Assembly (NCBI GenBank): GCA_938045615.1
Contig: CALIBC010000179.1
Location: forward strand, 124,001-188,000
Origin: an uncultured Clostridia bacterium
GTDB lineage: Bacteria > Bacillota > Clostridia > Peptostreptococcales > Anaerovoracaceae
Direction: 5' to 3'
Length of the DNA stretch: 64,000 nt
Shown: one piece after another, positions 45,501 through 52,026 of the stretch
Position numbering within the stretch: the first letter of the stretch is position 1
How the letters are laid out: every line of letters begins with the position of its first letter
The notes under the pieces: model-generated
The model's input: the letters and a program-made list of their open reading frames with translations, nothing else
What the model was told of the DNA's origin: nothing
Databases searched by the model: none
Position numbers and translations under genes: made by a program

Positions 45501-46857
45501 TAATGAAACTGCGATAAGAGAAGCGGTAAACGATGCCAAAAAGAAGATGGATGAACTTAAGACGGATGCGGCATACAATTCCGAAGCACAGGCTGCGCTC
45601 GACAAGTCGAAAGCGGAAGCAAAAGAGTGCCTGCGCAGGCATAAAGGCGACGAGGCATTCTGGAGTAAGAGTTACAGGGATGCTGAGAGAAAAAAGCGTC
45701 TGGAGATATTAAAGGCTGCAGAAAAGGCCGTGGACAATGCTGCGACGAACGATGAAATAGCCGGAAAGGAAACTGACGCGAAGAAAAAACTCGATGAGCT
45801 GAAATCCGATGCGGATTATGTTAAAGCGGCAAAAGACGCCGCAATCAAGGAGATCGAGAAGTATAAGGACGAGGCGCAGTACAGGCCGGCGCAGAAGCAG
45901 GAATTCAAGGATATAGTGGCGGAAGCGAAAGAGCGTATAGAGAAGGCGGAAGATGAGGAAACAGTAAAGAGAATAAAAAAGGAAACAAAGGCTTTGCTTG
46001 ATGAGTTGAAGACCGATCTGGATTTCTGCAAGGAAGAAAAAAAGGGCGAGATCGTTAAATACGTCGAAGAACTTAAAGCGAAGAATTCATACTATCCGGC
46101 TGAACAGGCGAAAATAGATGTGATAGTATCGAAAACCGAAAATAAAATTTTGGATGCCGATACCAAAGAAGAACTTGAGGAGACGGTAAACGCGGCAAAA
46201 GGCGAACTTGCCGAAGTCAAGACTAAAGAAACCGTATTAAAAGAAACTAAAGAGTCGGTGATCGGCGCTCTTAAGGTCTATAAAAAGAAATCGGATTATC
46301 GCCCGCAGGAACAGAAGAAAATCGATGAGATCATAGAAGAAGCCATTAAAAATATAAGCGCTGCGACGACAATGGGGCAGATAATAGAATACGAAAGCAT
46401 GGCGTATGACAAACTTGATGAAGTCAAGACCAAAGATGAGATCGGCGATGAAGATGAAGAAACCCCGGATGAGGAGGTGCGCCCTACCGAAAAAAAAGCT
46501 TATCCGTCAACCGTTCAAGACGCGGTCGAAAATGCTGTGCGTAAGATAGTCAAAAAGGTCCAAAAGTCTGCTCAAAAGAGTATAGGCAAAGTCAAGAAGA
46601 TAAAGCTGAAAAGAGGCAAGGCAAAAGTTACGGTCGTATTCAAAAAGGTCAGTAGGGCAAAAGGCTATCAAATCTCCGTAAAAAAAGTCCGTAAGAAGGG
46701 GAAATGGAAAACATATGCAACCGGCAGGACGAAGTTTGTAATTAAAAAGTTAAACGCCAAAGCCAAGTATTATATCCGCGTCAGAGCGTACGGTAAAAAC
46801 GGCGGAAAACGTATCTACGGAGCATGGTCGAAACCGGTATCGATCCGGCTAAAATAA
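42535..46857 (+). CDS. Large secreted protein: PQQ-like propeller, Ig-like domains, helical repeats, basic Fn3-like end
   Basis: ATG 42535 (AAGGAG seven bases upstream) gives 1440 aa. Signal peptide residues 1-26 or so. Residues ~60-490: PQQ-type beta-propeller repeats (KIYIGVGNKICRLNKDTGKV, RLYIGVAGKGG). Then a cadherin-like beta-sandwich (~540-600), a further beta domain, and a Big_2 Ig-like domain (~735-820). From ~820 to ~1290 there are seven helical repeats of about 65-70 aa, each with a KxYKxxxDYRxxE..KxxIxxI..A core and a KTD-type end. The last ~95 residues form a Lys/Arg-rich Fn3-like domain. No LPXTG. Fifth gene of riboswitch locus 1; a surface role is likely, ligand unknown. Confidence 0.83.
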   Translation: MKNVKLKRILPLLAALIVLMAFGASAVYGDDNDDTVVNKDEYGYDREWWNFRNREDNNGVTGRPALKDKEYAALKWATRHGTGWAASPTPPIIINGKIYIGVGNKICRLNKDTGKVEAESEAMPGKVGYAMNPFLYAEGKIFAQIEQGQVCAVNIENLKIAWITEKIGGQTVSPISYKKIDGKGYIYTGTWYAENQDGCYICATADDQNVVTTQEYDDDDKPINVRRKKLEWKFTPSKNDAKLASSQQYSEYKKRGFYWAGSYVAQNYVAVGTDDGAGEGSEKGNAIFYTLDPKTGAVIDRIDGVKGDIRSTVVYHEGKLFFSTKGGQLHRVSVTETGKLSEHEQMDLGGMATASALIHKDRLYIGVAGKGGQFDPDGGHRFSVIDVKGKLSDSSLIYNIPVKGYPQAAALMSTSEEKKDYDNDGKPDGRVYVYFTYNAPPGGVYYFYDEPGRKEPPSEQGEIYIPSKDKQQYCISTMCMDRAGNLYYKNDSGYLMAIEKNEAYIKDAKVQADAGNLKWDSDFKYHKTEYEIKADSETRSINLKLELAAGITAKINGEEYNTQAGSDIALNNEETEVKVEVVKEEYKRTYTFKIVKESANANLVNMNLSGSNTVGKNLFKFTRTFDSGVYDYETEYTGEDIPNGFFRLWPEAENKSANINVYAVSNIRRGKFNKTTKEISKPADRSYYGIYLEDDGKDAKIRVKVTSENGKQSKEYNLTIVRRIRLVSIGLDAEKMLTVGESTQLKVMFTPENAADRILGWKSGNEDIVSVDDTGKIRAKKEGETSIVAQNKETGLSATCRVKVVSIGKIREYFKEKIKTYKNKNDYRKTEQDKLQAIIDKAVEEIDKADTGVKIEEIAEKAKLEIDRLKTDQMYKSELERARKEGKRKLDNYKKESDYREAEWEKIKKIIADAKTEVDAADSPEQVDEIIKTAKGKMDVVKDKLFYEKVEEAKNEVKEYKKIDDYRETEKALLKKIVEDEVAAIEKADNETAIREAVNDAKKKMDELKTDAAYNSEAQAALDKSKAEAKECLRRHKGDEAFWSKSYRDAERKKRLEILKAAEKAVDNAATNDEIAGKETDAKKKLDELKSDADYVKAAKDAAIKEIEKYKDEAQYRPAQKQEFKDIVAEAKERIEKAEDEETVKRIKKETKALLDELKTDLDFCKEEKKGEIVKYVEELKAKNSYYPAEQAKIDVIVSKTENKILDADTKEELEETVNAAKGELAEVKTKETVLKETKESVIGALKVYKKKSDYRPQEQKKIDEIIEEAIKNISAATTMGQIIEYESMAYDKLDEVKTKDEIGDEDEETPDEEVRPTEKKAYPSTVQDAVENAVRKIVKKVQKSAQKSIGKVKKIKLKRGKAKVTVVFKKVSRAKGYQISVKKVRKKGKWKTYATGRTKFVIKKLNAKAKYYIRVRAYGKNGGKRIYGAWSKPVSIRLK

Positions 46858-46858
46858 A

Positions 46859-46886
46859 TTGTATTCTGAAAATGCTGTGGTATAAT
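46859..46886 (+). promoter_or_regulatory. Promoter for hpf
   Basis: TTGTAT (46859-46864), 16-bp spacer, TATAAT (46881-46886), starting right at the end of the previous gene; about 50 bp before hpf. Confidence 0.6.
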
Positions 46887-46938
46887 ATTGGTAAATAAGT
46901 GGGTTTGCATTCTGCGAACCGGAAAGGAAGGCACGTAG

Positions 46939-47466
46939 ATGAAAGTTAATATTATTGCCAAGAATTTCAAAACTTATCCTAAACTTCAGGACAAAGTTGA
47001 GATGAAATTTGAGAAACTCAGCAAGTACTTTGCAGATGAGATTGTCGCAAATGTGGTTCTCTCACACGAGCGCGGAAAGGACAAGCTTGAGGCGACGATA
47101 AATGCAAAGGGTGCGGTTTTCAGAGCTGAGGAGGTTGCGGATGATATCTATGAGAGTTTGGATCTTGCGATTTCAAAGCTGTCCAAACAGATGTCGAAAT
47201 TCAAGGGCAAATTACAGAAGAGATATATGGACAACAAGGCGTTGAAATTTGAATTTTTGCCTGAACCCGATGAGGCGGAGGAGGAAGCTTCCATAGTAAA
47301 GAGGAAGAAGCTTGAACTGCGCCCGATGAATACCGATGAGGCCATCCTGGAGATGGAGATGCTTCAGCACGATTTTTTCCTGTTCCTGAATATGGAAAGC
47401 GACAGCATTTCTCTGATTTACAAACGTAAAGACGGTAATTACGGTATGCTGGACACCGAGTACTGA
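46939..47466 (+). CDS. hpf: Long-form ribosome hibernation promoting factor
   Basis: 175 aa. The N-terminal S30AE/RaiA domain (residues 1-98) has KVNIIAKNFKTYPKLQDKVEMKFEKLSKYF at the start. After an acidic linker, the C-terminal dimerisation domain (about 118-175) ends with VKRKKLELRPMNTDEAILEMEMLQHDFFLFLNMESDSISLIYKRKDGNYGMLD, the long-HPF signature that pairs 70S ribosomes into 100S particles. AAGGAAGG precedes the ATG. It has its own promoter and a strong terminator downstream. Confidence 0.96.
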   Translation: MKVNIIAKNFKTYPKLQDKVEMKFEKLSKYFADEIVANVVLSHERGKDKLEATINAKGAVFRAEEVADDIYESLDLAISKLSKQMSKFKGKLQKRYMDNKALKFEFLPEPDEAEEEASIVKRKKLELRPMNTDEAILEMEMLQHDFFLFLNMESDSISLIYKRKDGNYGMLDTEY

Positions 47467-47512
47467 TCGATAGGATTCGAGGACAGGGGGTCTAAGAATC
47501 ATAAGCAAAAAA

Positions 47513-47564
47513 GGAGAGACCGGTCAAGAGTGCATTGTTCACTCGACCCCGGTCTCTCCCTTTT
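47513..47564. terminator. Bidirectional terminator downstream of hpf
   Basis: GGAGAGACCGG (47513-47523) pairs exactly with CCGGTCTCTCC (47549-47559). The T-run is TTTT on + and TTTTTT on -, so it could end both hpf and a - strand transcript. Confidence 0.8.
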
Positions 47565-47880
47565 CTTGGGGCGACAATAGTTTTGTGTTTGATTGGGATT
47601 ATGTTTACGAAATATCGCCCCAAGGCACGATCGCGATTTACAACTGCACCCATCCCGCACTATAAACTTCAGAATAAGCGGATTTTGAAATCGTGCCGAC
47701 CGTGCGCACTGTTTTATCTCAGGCTGACCTGATCTTTGCCCCCACATTTGCCTTTGTCGGGATTTACCCGAGGACTTACTCCCTAGAGTGCGCCATGATA
47801 GTCGCAAGCTTGAGCTTGCGGTTTACGTGGATCCTTTCGTCCGCACCTGACATGGATTTTCAACCACAGACCCTGAGACA
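47565..47880 (-). ncRNA. Candidate structured RNA
   Basis: No convincing coding frame. Nested exact stems lie in series: CTTGGGGCGA (47565-47574) / 47615-47624, GGCACGAT (47624-47631) / 47690-47697, and GCGCACT (47704-47710) / 47787-47793, plus small hairpins inside the last. On the - strand TTACAA (47914-47909), 16-bp spacer, TATACT (47892-47887) would start a transcript near 47880, ending at the TTTTTT side of the terminator at 47513. I could not match it to tmRNA, 6S, RNase P or SRP RNA by eye. Confidence 0.4.
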
Positions 47881-47970
47881 GAATATAGTATACCATCAAA
47901 CAGGGATTTTGTAACCACTCAATAGTTTGTTTGACGCACTCCGACTTCTCTCCGCTCCGAAACGGGGAAG

Positions 47971-48645
47971 TTAAATTTTCAGGGTTTTGAGATACGACTT
48001 TTGGTCGGCGCTTATTCTGTAGCTTTCGCGGGCTTTTTGTATTGTCTTGTTGTGCGTCCACGCATCCAAAGAGTTATTCCGGATATAGACGATCGACGGC
48101 TCCCACTGTTTTGCGAGCGCCGTTGCGAAGAACCAGGCGATCATCATGTTTACATAGTATTCCTCGGAACGGATCCGGGCGGGAATCTCAAGATACTCCT
48201 CTTTGAAATCATCGTCGAGGAAATGTGTCATGAGCATTTCCAAGCCGAAACGACAAGTATAAGTGGATGACGACGATGACCATTTCCGTATCATAGGGAG
48301 TAAACTGTCTTTCTGACGTTTGAACACCTTTGGGGAAAGCGTATCGCATACTGCCCAGTTATCTATGTACGGTAAAAAAATGCCCAAAGCGTCGATGCAC
48401 TCGTCGAAATCCTTTATCTCGGAAATCAATATCCCGTGAAGCATGTTTTCATCATAGTACTTATGTGGGATATCCGCCATGAATGCAGTGTGGCAGCCGT
48501 TTTTTATACATTCTTTGGCGAATTTACGAAGCAAAGGAATGCGGATCCCGATGATACTGTCGGAAGGCACGTTCGGAACCAGTTTACTTTGAAATTCCGC
48601 ATAGCCCGTATCCCGCAATTCAAATAATCTTTTTCTTATATCCAT
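47971..48645 (-). CDS. AlkD-like DNA alkylation repair protein
   Basis: 224-aa HEAT-like repeat protein of the DNA alkylation repair family, which excises bulky or positively charged alkylpurines without base flipping. Typical parts are GIRIPLLRKFAKE near residue 32, ENMLHGILISEIKDFDE near 65, YIDNWAVCDTLSP near 92 (Asp in the conserved NWAVCD motif), and MMIAWFFATALAKQWE near 165. The only gene on this strand between hpf and the 50.7-kb membrane gene; the start ATG lies at 48645. Confidence 0.9.
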   Translation of the reverse strand: MDIRKRLFELRDTGYAEFQSKLVPNVPSDSIIGIRIPLLRKFAKECIKNGCHTAFMADIPHKYYDENMLHGILISEIKDFDECIDALGIFLPYIDNWAVCDTLSPKVFKRQKDSLLPMIRKWSSSSSTYTCRFGLEMLMTHFLDDDFKEEYLEIPARIRSEEYYVNMMIAWFFATALAKQWEPSIVYIRNNSLDAWTHNKTIQKARESYRISADQKSYLKTLKI

Positions 48646-48783
48646 CTGGCAATCAGTCCTTTCTTCTTTTATAGTTATAGGAAATTCTTTACTTTATGCT
48701 ATCTTAGACATTATAATGTATGTGCTGGGGTAAAGCAATGAATGACCGGCGATGGTACAATGTCCTGTGAGAAGTTGCATGTC

Positions 48784-48817
48784 AATTTAGCACCGTACAA
48801 AATTTAGCACTGTACAA
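48784..48817. repeat. 17-bp tandem repeat upstream of the arginase-like gene
   Basis: Two adjacent copies of AATTTAGCACYGTACAA (48784-48800, 48801-48817) with one C/T difference, 50 bp before the ATG. Could be a regulator binding site. Confidence 0.55.
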
Positions 48818-48867
48818 AACAGAGAGATCGAACAATTTATATGTAGAAACCGGAGGAGGTAAAAAGT

Positions 48868-49722
48868 ATGAGTGAAATGACCAATACCTGTGGAAAACTT
48901 AATGTACTTATACCGTTTTGGCAGGGGGGCGGCAGGGATTTACGGACATACCGCGGCGCATATAATCTGAAGAACAACTATGCGAATGATGTAGATATGG
49001 AAATAGTCGATGTCAGCACGGCGAATATAGCGCCGACAGAGAATGATGTGCTCGGATACAGTGATATTTTGAACGGTCTGGATGATGTGAACCATGTTTT
49101 AAGAGAGAAATCTCCCGAAAACATTTTTTTGATAGGTGGCAGCTGTGAATCCAGCATATCTTGTATCGCATGGCTTAATAAAAGGTATGCAGGGAATATG
49201 GCTATCGTATACATAGATGCGCACGGAGATTTGAATACACCGCAGGCTTCCGACAGCAAACTTTTTTACGGCATGGGGCTTCGTGCCCTTACCGGTGAAA
49301 GCGACCCTGAAATATTGGATAAATTGTTTTCCACAGTGGATCCGAAACAGATTATAATGTGCGGTAATCGAAACTTGGATGAGGAAGAAAGCAGGTTTAA
49401 GGAAGAACATAATGTGTCTGATTTTACTGCGGGCGAACTCAATTCCGATCCGACCGTGGTTGCAAAAGAAATCATTAAAAAAGGTATGGATAACGTTTTT
49501 ATCCATATCGATCTTGACTGTCTGGATCCTTTGGAATTCTCGGAATCGCAAGTTCCGGAACCGGATGGATTGACATGTGAGGCGTTGATTTCCATACTTG
49601 AAAAAATAGGAAAAACCTCTAATGTCGTGGGCTTCGGGATATTGGAATATACAGGAGATGAAAACGATAGAGATAATGAATTGCTTAAAAAATTGGTCAG
49701 GTACGGTAAGGAACAGGTGTAA
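48868..49722 (+). CDS. Ureohydrolase (arginase/agmatinase) family protein with altered metal site
   Basis: 284 aa; ATG after GGAGGAGG. Arginase fold markers are YIDAHGDLN (D117, H119, D121) and HIDLDCLDP (D215, D217), which supply five of the six usual Mn ligands. The first motif, normally GGDHS, is GGSCES (residues 90-95), so the sixth ligand His is replaced by Cys93. Substrate cannot be assigned: arginase, agmatinase and formiminoglutamase all share the fold. The gene is 5 bp upstream of a macrodomain gene, implying joint expression. Confidence 0.82.
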   Translation: MSEMTNTCGKLNVLIPFWQGGGRDLRTYRGAYNLKNNYANDVDMEIVDVSTANIAPTENDVLGYSDILNGLDDVNHVLREKSPENIFLIGGSCESSISCIAWLNKRYAGNMAIVYIDAHGDLNTPQASDSKLFYGMGLRALTGESDPEILDKLFSTVDPKQIIMCGNRNLDEEESRFKEEHNVSDFTAGELNSDPTVVAKEIIKKGMDNVFIHIDLDCLDPLEFSESQVPEPDGLTCEALISILEKIGKTSNVVGFGILEYTGDENDRDNELLKKLVRYGKEQV

Positions 49723-49727
49723 TTGAT

Positions 49728-50537
49728 ATGGAAAAGAAATGCGCAAGCATAAAACTTCTTAATTACCTCGTGAAAAAATTCGGTGAGGATTCCGATGAAT
49801 ATGGAAATCTTGAAATTCCGACGGATGTCGAAGGTAAAAGACGCATTCTGCGGTCGCTTATGAATGTACGTATGCCGGGAAAACTGCCGCAGGATGTATT
49901 GAAAGCTCAAGATGAGTACCTGACTGAACGGGCGGAAGAGAGGGGGATTGTGGGACTTTCCGATATCCCGGTGACCGTTGATTGCCTTTCCGTCTGGCAG
50001 GGAGATATAACACGACTTGCCGTTGATGCCATAGTGAATGCCGCAAACTCCCGGATGTTGGGCTGCTTTATTCCGATGCATGCATGTATCGACAACTGTA
50101 TTCATACCTTTGCCGGAGTTCAACTCAGAGAGGAGTGCGACAGACAGATGAAGATGTTGCGCGCCAAGCATGGATGCGCTTATGAACAGCCTACATCAGT
50201 TCCGATGTTGACGGACGCCTACAATCTTCCGGCGAAAAGGGTGATTCATGTAGTCGGACCGATCGTTGAATCGATCCTCAATAATAAACTTGAAAAGGCT
50301 TTGTCCGACTGCTACCGTAATACGCTCGATATGTGCAAGGAGAACGGATTGAAGAGCGTGGCGTTCTGCTGCATATCAACCGGGGTATTTCATTTTCCAA
50401 ACGAGAGGGCGGCGGAGATAGCCGTTTCAACTGTGTCGGACTGGCTTTCCAATCACAAGGGCGCGATGGAAAGGGTAATATTCAACGTCTGGAAGGACAT
50501 GGACAGAGAAATCTACGAAAAACTGCTCACTGCTTAG
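49728..50537 (+). CDS. Zn-type macrodomain protein, probable ADP-ribosylhydrolase
   Basis: 269 aa. A ~80-residue helical N-terminal extension precedes the macrodomain: LSVWQGDITRLAVDAIVNAANSRMLGCF near 87-114, then IPMHACIDNCIHTFAGVQLREEC near 115-137, TDAYNLPAKRVIHVVGPI near 162-180 and FCCISTGVFHFPNERAAEIA near 208-228. The Cys/His cluster (C113, H118, C120 region) is characteristic of the Zn-dependent macrodomains associated with sirtuin-M operons, which remove ADP-ribose from proteins. No SirTM, GcvH-like or lipoate ligase gene lies nearby; the partner here is the arginase-fold gene. Confidence 0.87.
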   Translation: MEKKCASIKLLNYLVKKFGEDSDEYGNLEIPTDVEGKRRILRSLMNVRMPGKLPQDVLKAQDEYLTERAEERGIVGLSDIPVTVDCLSVWQGDITRLAVDAIVNAANSRMLGCFIPMHACIDNCIHTFAGVQLREECDRQMKMLRAKHGCAYEQPTSVPMLTDAYNLPAKRVIHVVGPIVESILNNKLEKALSDCYRNTLDMCKENGLKSVAFCCISTGVFHFPNERAAEIAVSTVSDWLSNHKGAMERVIFNVWKDMDREIYEKLLTA

Positions 50538-50707
50538 CAATTACAGAAGTGGGATCACCGTCATGGAAAAACAAAAGCGGCTTATTCTGATTTTCTCCGA
50601 AGTTACGCAATGCCCGGGGTGGCATTGTTGCGGGGAAATGCCACCCTAAAGCCGTTATATTTATTCTTAAAAGACCGCCACCTTACCGCATGCGCTCGCT
50701 CAACGAG

Positions 50708-51121
50708 CTATTTAGGGACTTTGAAAGCCTTGGTGGCTATTGCGATTATACCACCCAGAACTATTAGAACAGCGCCTATCAGACCTACATAATAACCTGC
50801 GCCATAGCCGAATGTCACTTGTACGCCCTTGAATTCATCTTTGAATGTGGACGTAAGCAAAGCCCAAAGTCCGCACTGCAAAAGTCCAAGCAGTATAACG
50901 GGGATTCTCTTTTTAAGCGCAACAAACACGGTCGCTAAAATAGGCGCCGCAAGAAAAATCATAATGAGTCCTGTTTTACCCTGTTTCCGATACGCATTGA
51001 AAATAGAATCGCTTACGTTTTGTCCTAAAAAAGTTGCTTTGTACAATGTGAGAAACAAAGCAACGACCGTTAATACCAATCCCGCAAAAACAATTATCTG
51101 TACTCTTTTGTTCTTGTCCAT
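50708..51121 (-). CDS. Four-helix membrane protein of unknown function
   Basis: 137 aa; ATG at 51121 with GGGAGG upstream on the - strand. Four hydrophobic segments (about residues 9-28, 50-68, 72-90, 105-130) alternate with short loops; Lys-rich ends suggest both termini are cytoplasmic. I do not recognise the family. It is convergent with the macrodomain gene and divergent from riboswitch locus 2. Confidence 0.65.
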   Translation of the reverse strand: MDKNKRVQIIVFAGLVLTVVALFLTLYKATFLGQNVSDSIFNAYRKQGKTGLIMIFLAAPILATVFVALKKRIPVILLGLLQCGLWALLTSTFKDEFKGVQVTFGYGAGYYVGLIGAVLIVLGGIIAIATKAFKVPK

Positions 51122-51540
51122 TTTTTCCTCCCAATATTGTCTTTCTCGTAATTAAACCCACATTTTCATGTACTGATTTGGTTGTTGAACGGCATCTATG
51201 CAATAAGTCCGAAGGAGATTTATTGCACACAGGGGCATGCAACGCCCATGCATCGGCAGGTTCATTCTCCCGCAACCGCAAACCTGCTGCAGCCGTTTGA
51301 ATAGCATGCCTGGGAATTCGCCCGTTCGGGGAACCCAAGATTCAAGAAATTCATTGAATCTCCGAAGAAATTTCTTGCCGGCACGCATTGAATATTTTGT
51401 TGATTGAAGTGACTAAATATTCCTTCACAGTATACCATGATAGATACTGTATTTCAATCTCACGAAATTATTTTTTGTCGAAAATTATTCCTGCTGCGTT
51501 ACATAACAGATTTGATACTTTATTGCAATTCCCAAGAAAT
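51122..51540. other. Intergenic region with small inverted repeats
   Basis: About 420 bp without a supportable gene. It holds small inverted repeats, e.g. GCAGGTT / AACCTGC near 51259-51291 and AGATTCAA (51339-51346) / TTGAATCT (51354-51361). Nothing else recognised. Confidence 0.4.
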
Positions 51541-51544
51541 CATA

Positions 51545-51573
51545 TTGACAGTCTTTGTATGTCACTGTAAAAT
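51545..51573 (+). promoter_or_regulatory. Promoter for riboswitch locus 2
   Basis: Near-consensus TTGACA (51545-51550), 17-bp spacer, TAAAAT (51568-51573). Start site expected near 51580. Confidence 0.8.
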
Positions 51574-51594
51574 GTAGACATAAATTTTACAGTT

Positions 51595-51770
51595 AAATAT
51601 TCTCTTCGGTTAACGGAAAGAGGTGCAAATCCTCTACGGGAAACCGCTGTAAGGATGACGAAGCAGAAGAACCATTGGTGAAAGGTTATGCCGCAAAACG
51701 AAAATGTTGCAAAACCGGAAATTGAGAAGGTCTGTGGAGGTTGAATCCGAGTCAGAAGACGAACGGAAGA
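51595..51770 (+). promoter_or_regulatory. Cobalamin riboswitch 2
   Basis: Core matches RF00174 well: TAACGGAAAGAGGTGCAAAT then CCTCTACGGGAAACCGCTGT (51611-51650), and the 3' box GAGTCAGAAGACGAAC (51749-51764). TCTTCGGTT (51603-51611) pairs with AACGGAAGA (51762-51770) with one mismatch, closing the P1 stem. A terminator follows and then the twin surface-protein genes. B12 would be expected to switch these genes off. Confidence 0.92.
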
Positions 51771-51819
51771 GTTTCAGGTGAAGAACGGACATATCATTTT
51801 TGAATGCCTTTTCCTGTAG

Positions 51820-51852
51820 AACTCGCTTCGTTTGTGAAGGGAGTTTTAATTT
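51820..51852 (+). terminator. Riboswitch 2 expression-platform terminator
   Basis: AACTCGCTTC (51820-51829) pairs with GAAGGGAGTT (51836-51845), one mismatch, then TTAATTT. About 175 bp of leader follow before the start codon. Confidence 0.65.
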
Positions 51853-52026
51853 GCTCTTCTCCGCTTCACGCTCATAGTTGTGAGTTTATACACATGATGA
51901 GCAGCTGTTGTGAAGAAACTGTCACGTCGGGTTTGTATTCGATATGGATGAGATGCTTTGCCGTGTCAACATTTATTATGAAAAAGTTATTGCATAGGAT
52001 TTGTATTGTTTATGAAGGAGGATGCT

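Noticed and set aside
47565..47880. Cyclic-di-GMP-type riboswitch in the structured region
   Set aside because: A GGCAAA..GCAAAG-like string is present on the - strand, but the tetraloop-receptor and the final paired box are not, and no gene lies directly downstream on that strand.
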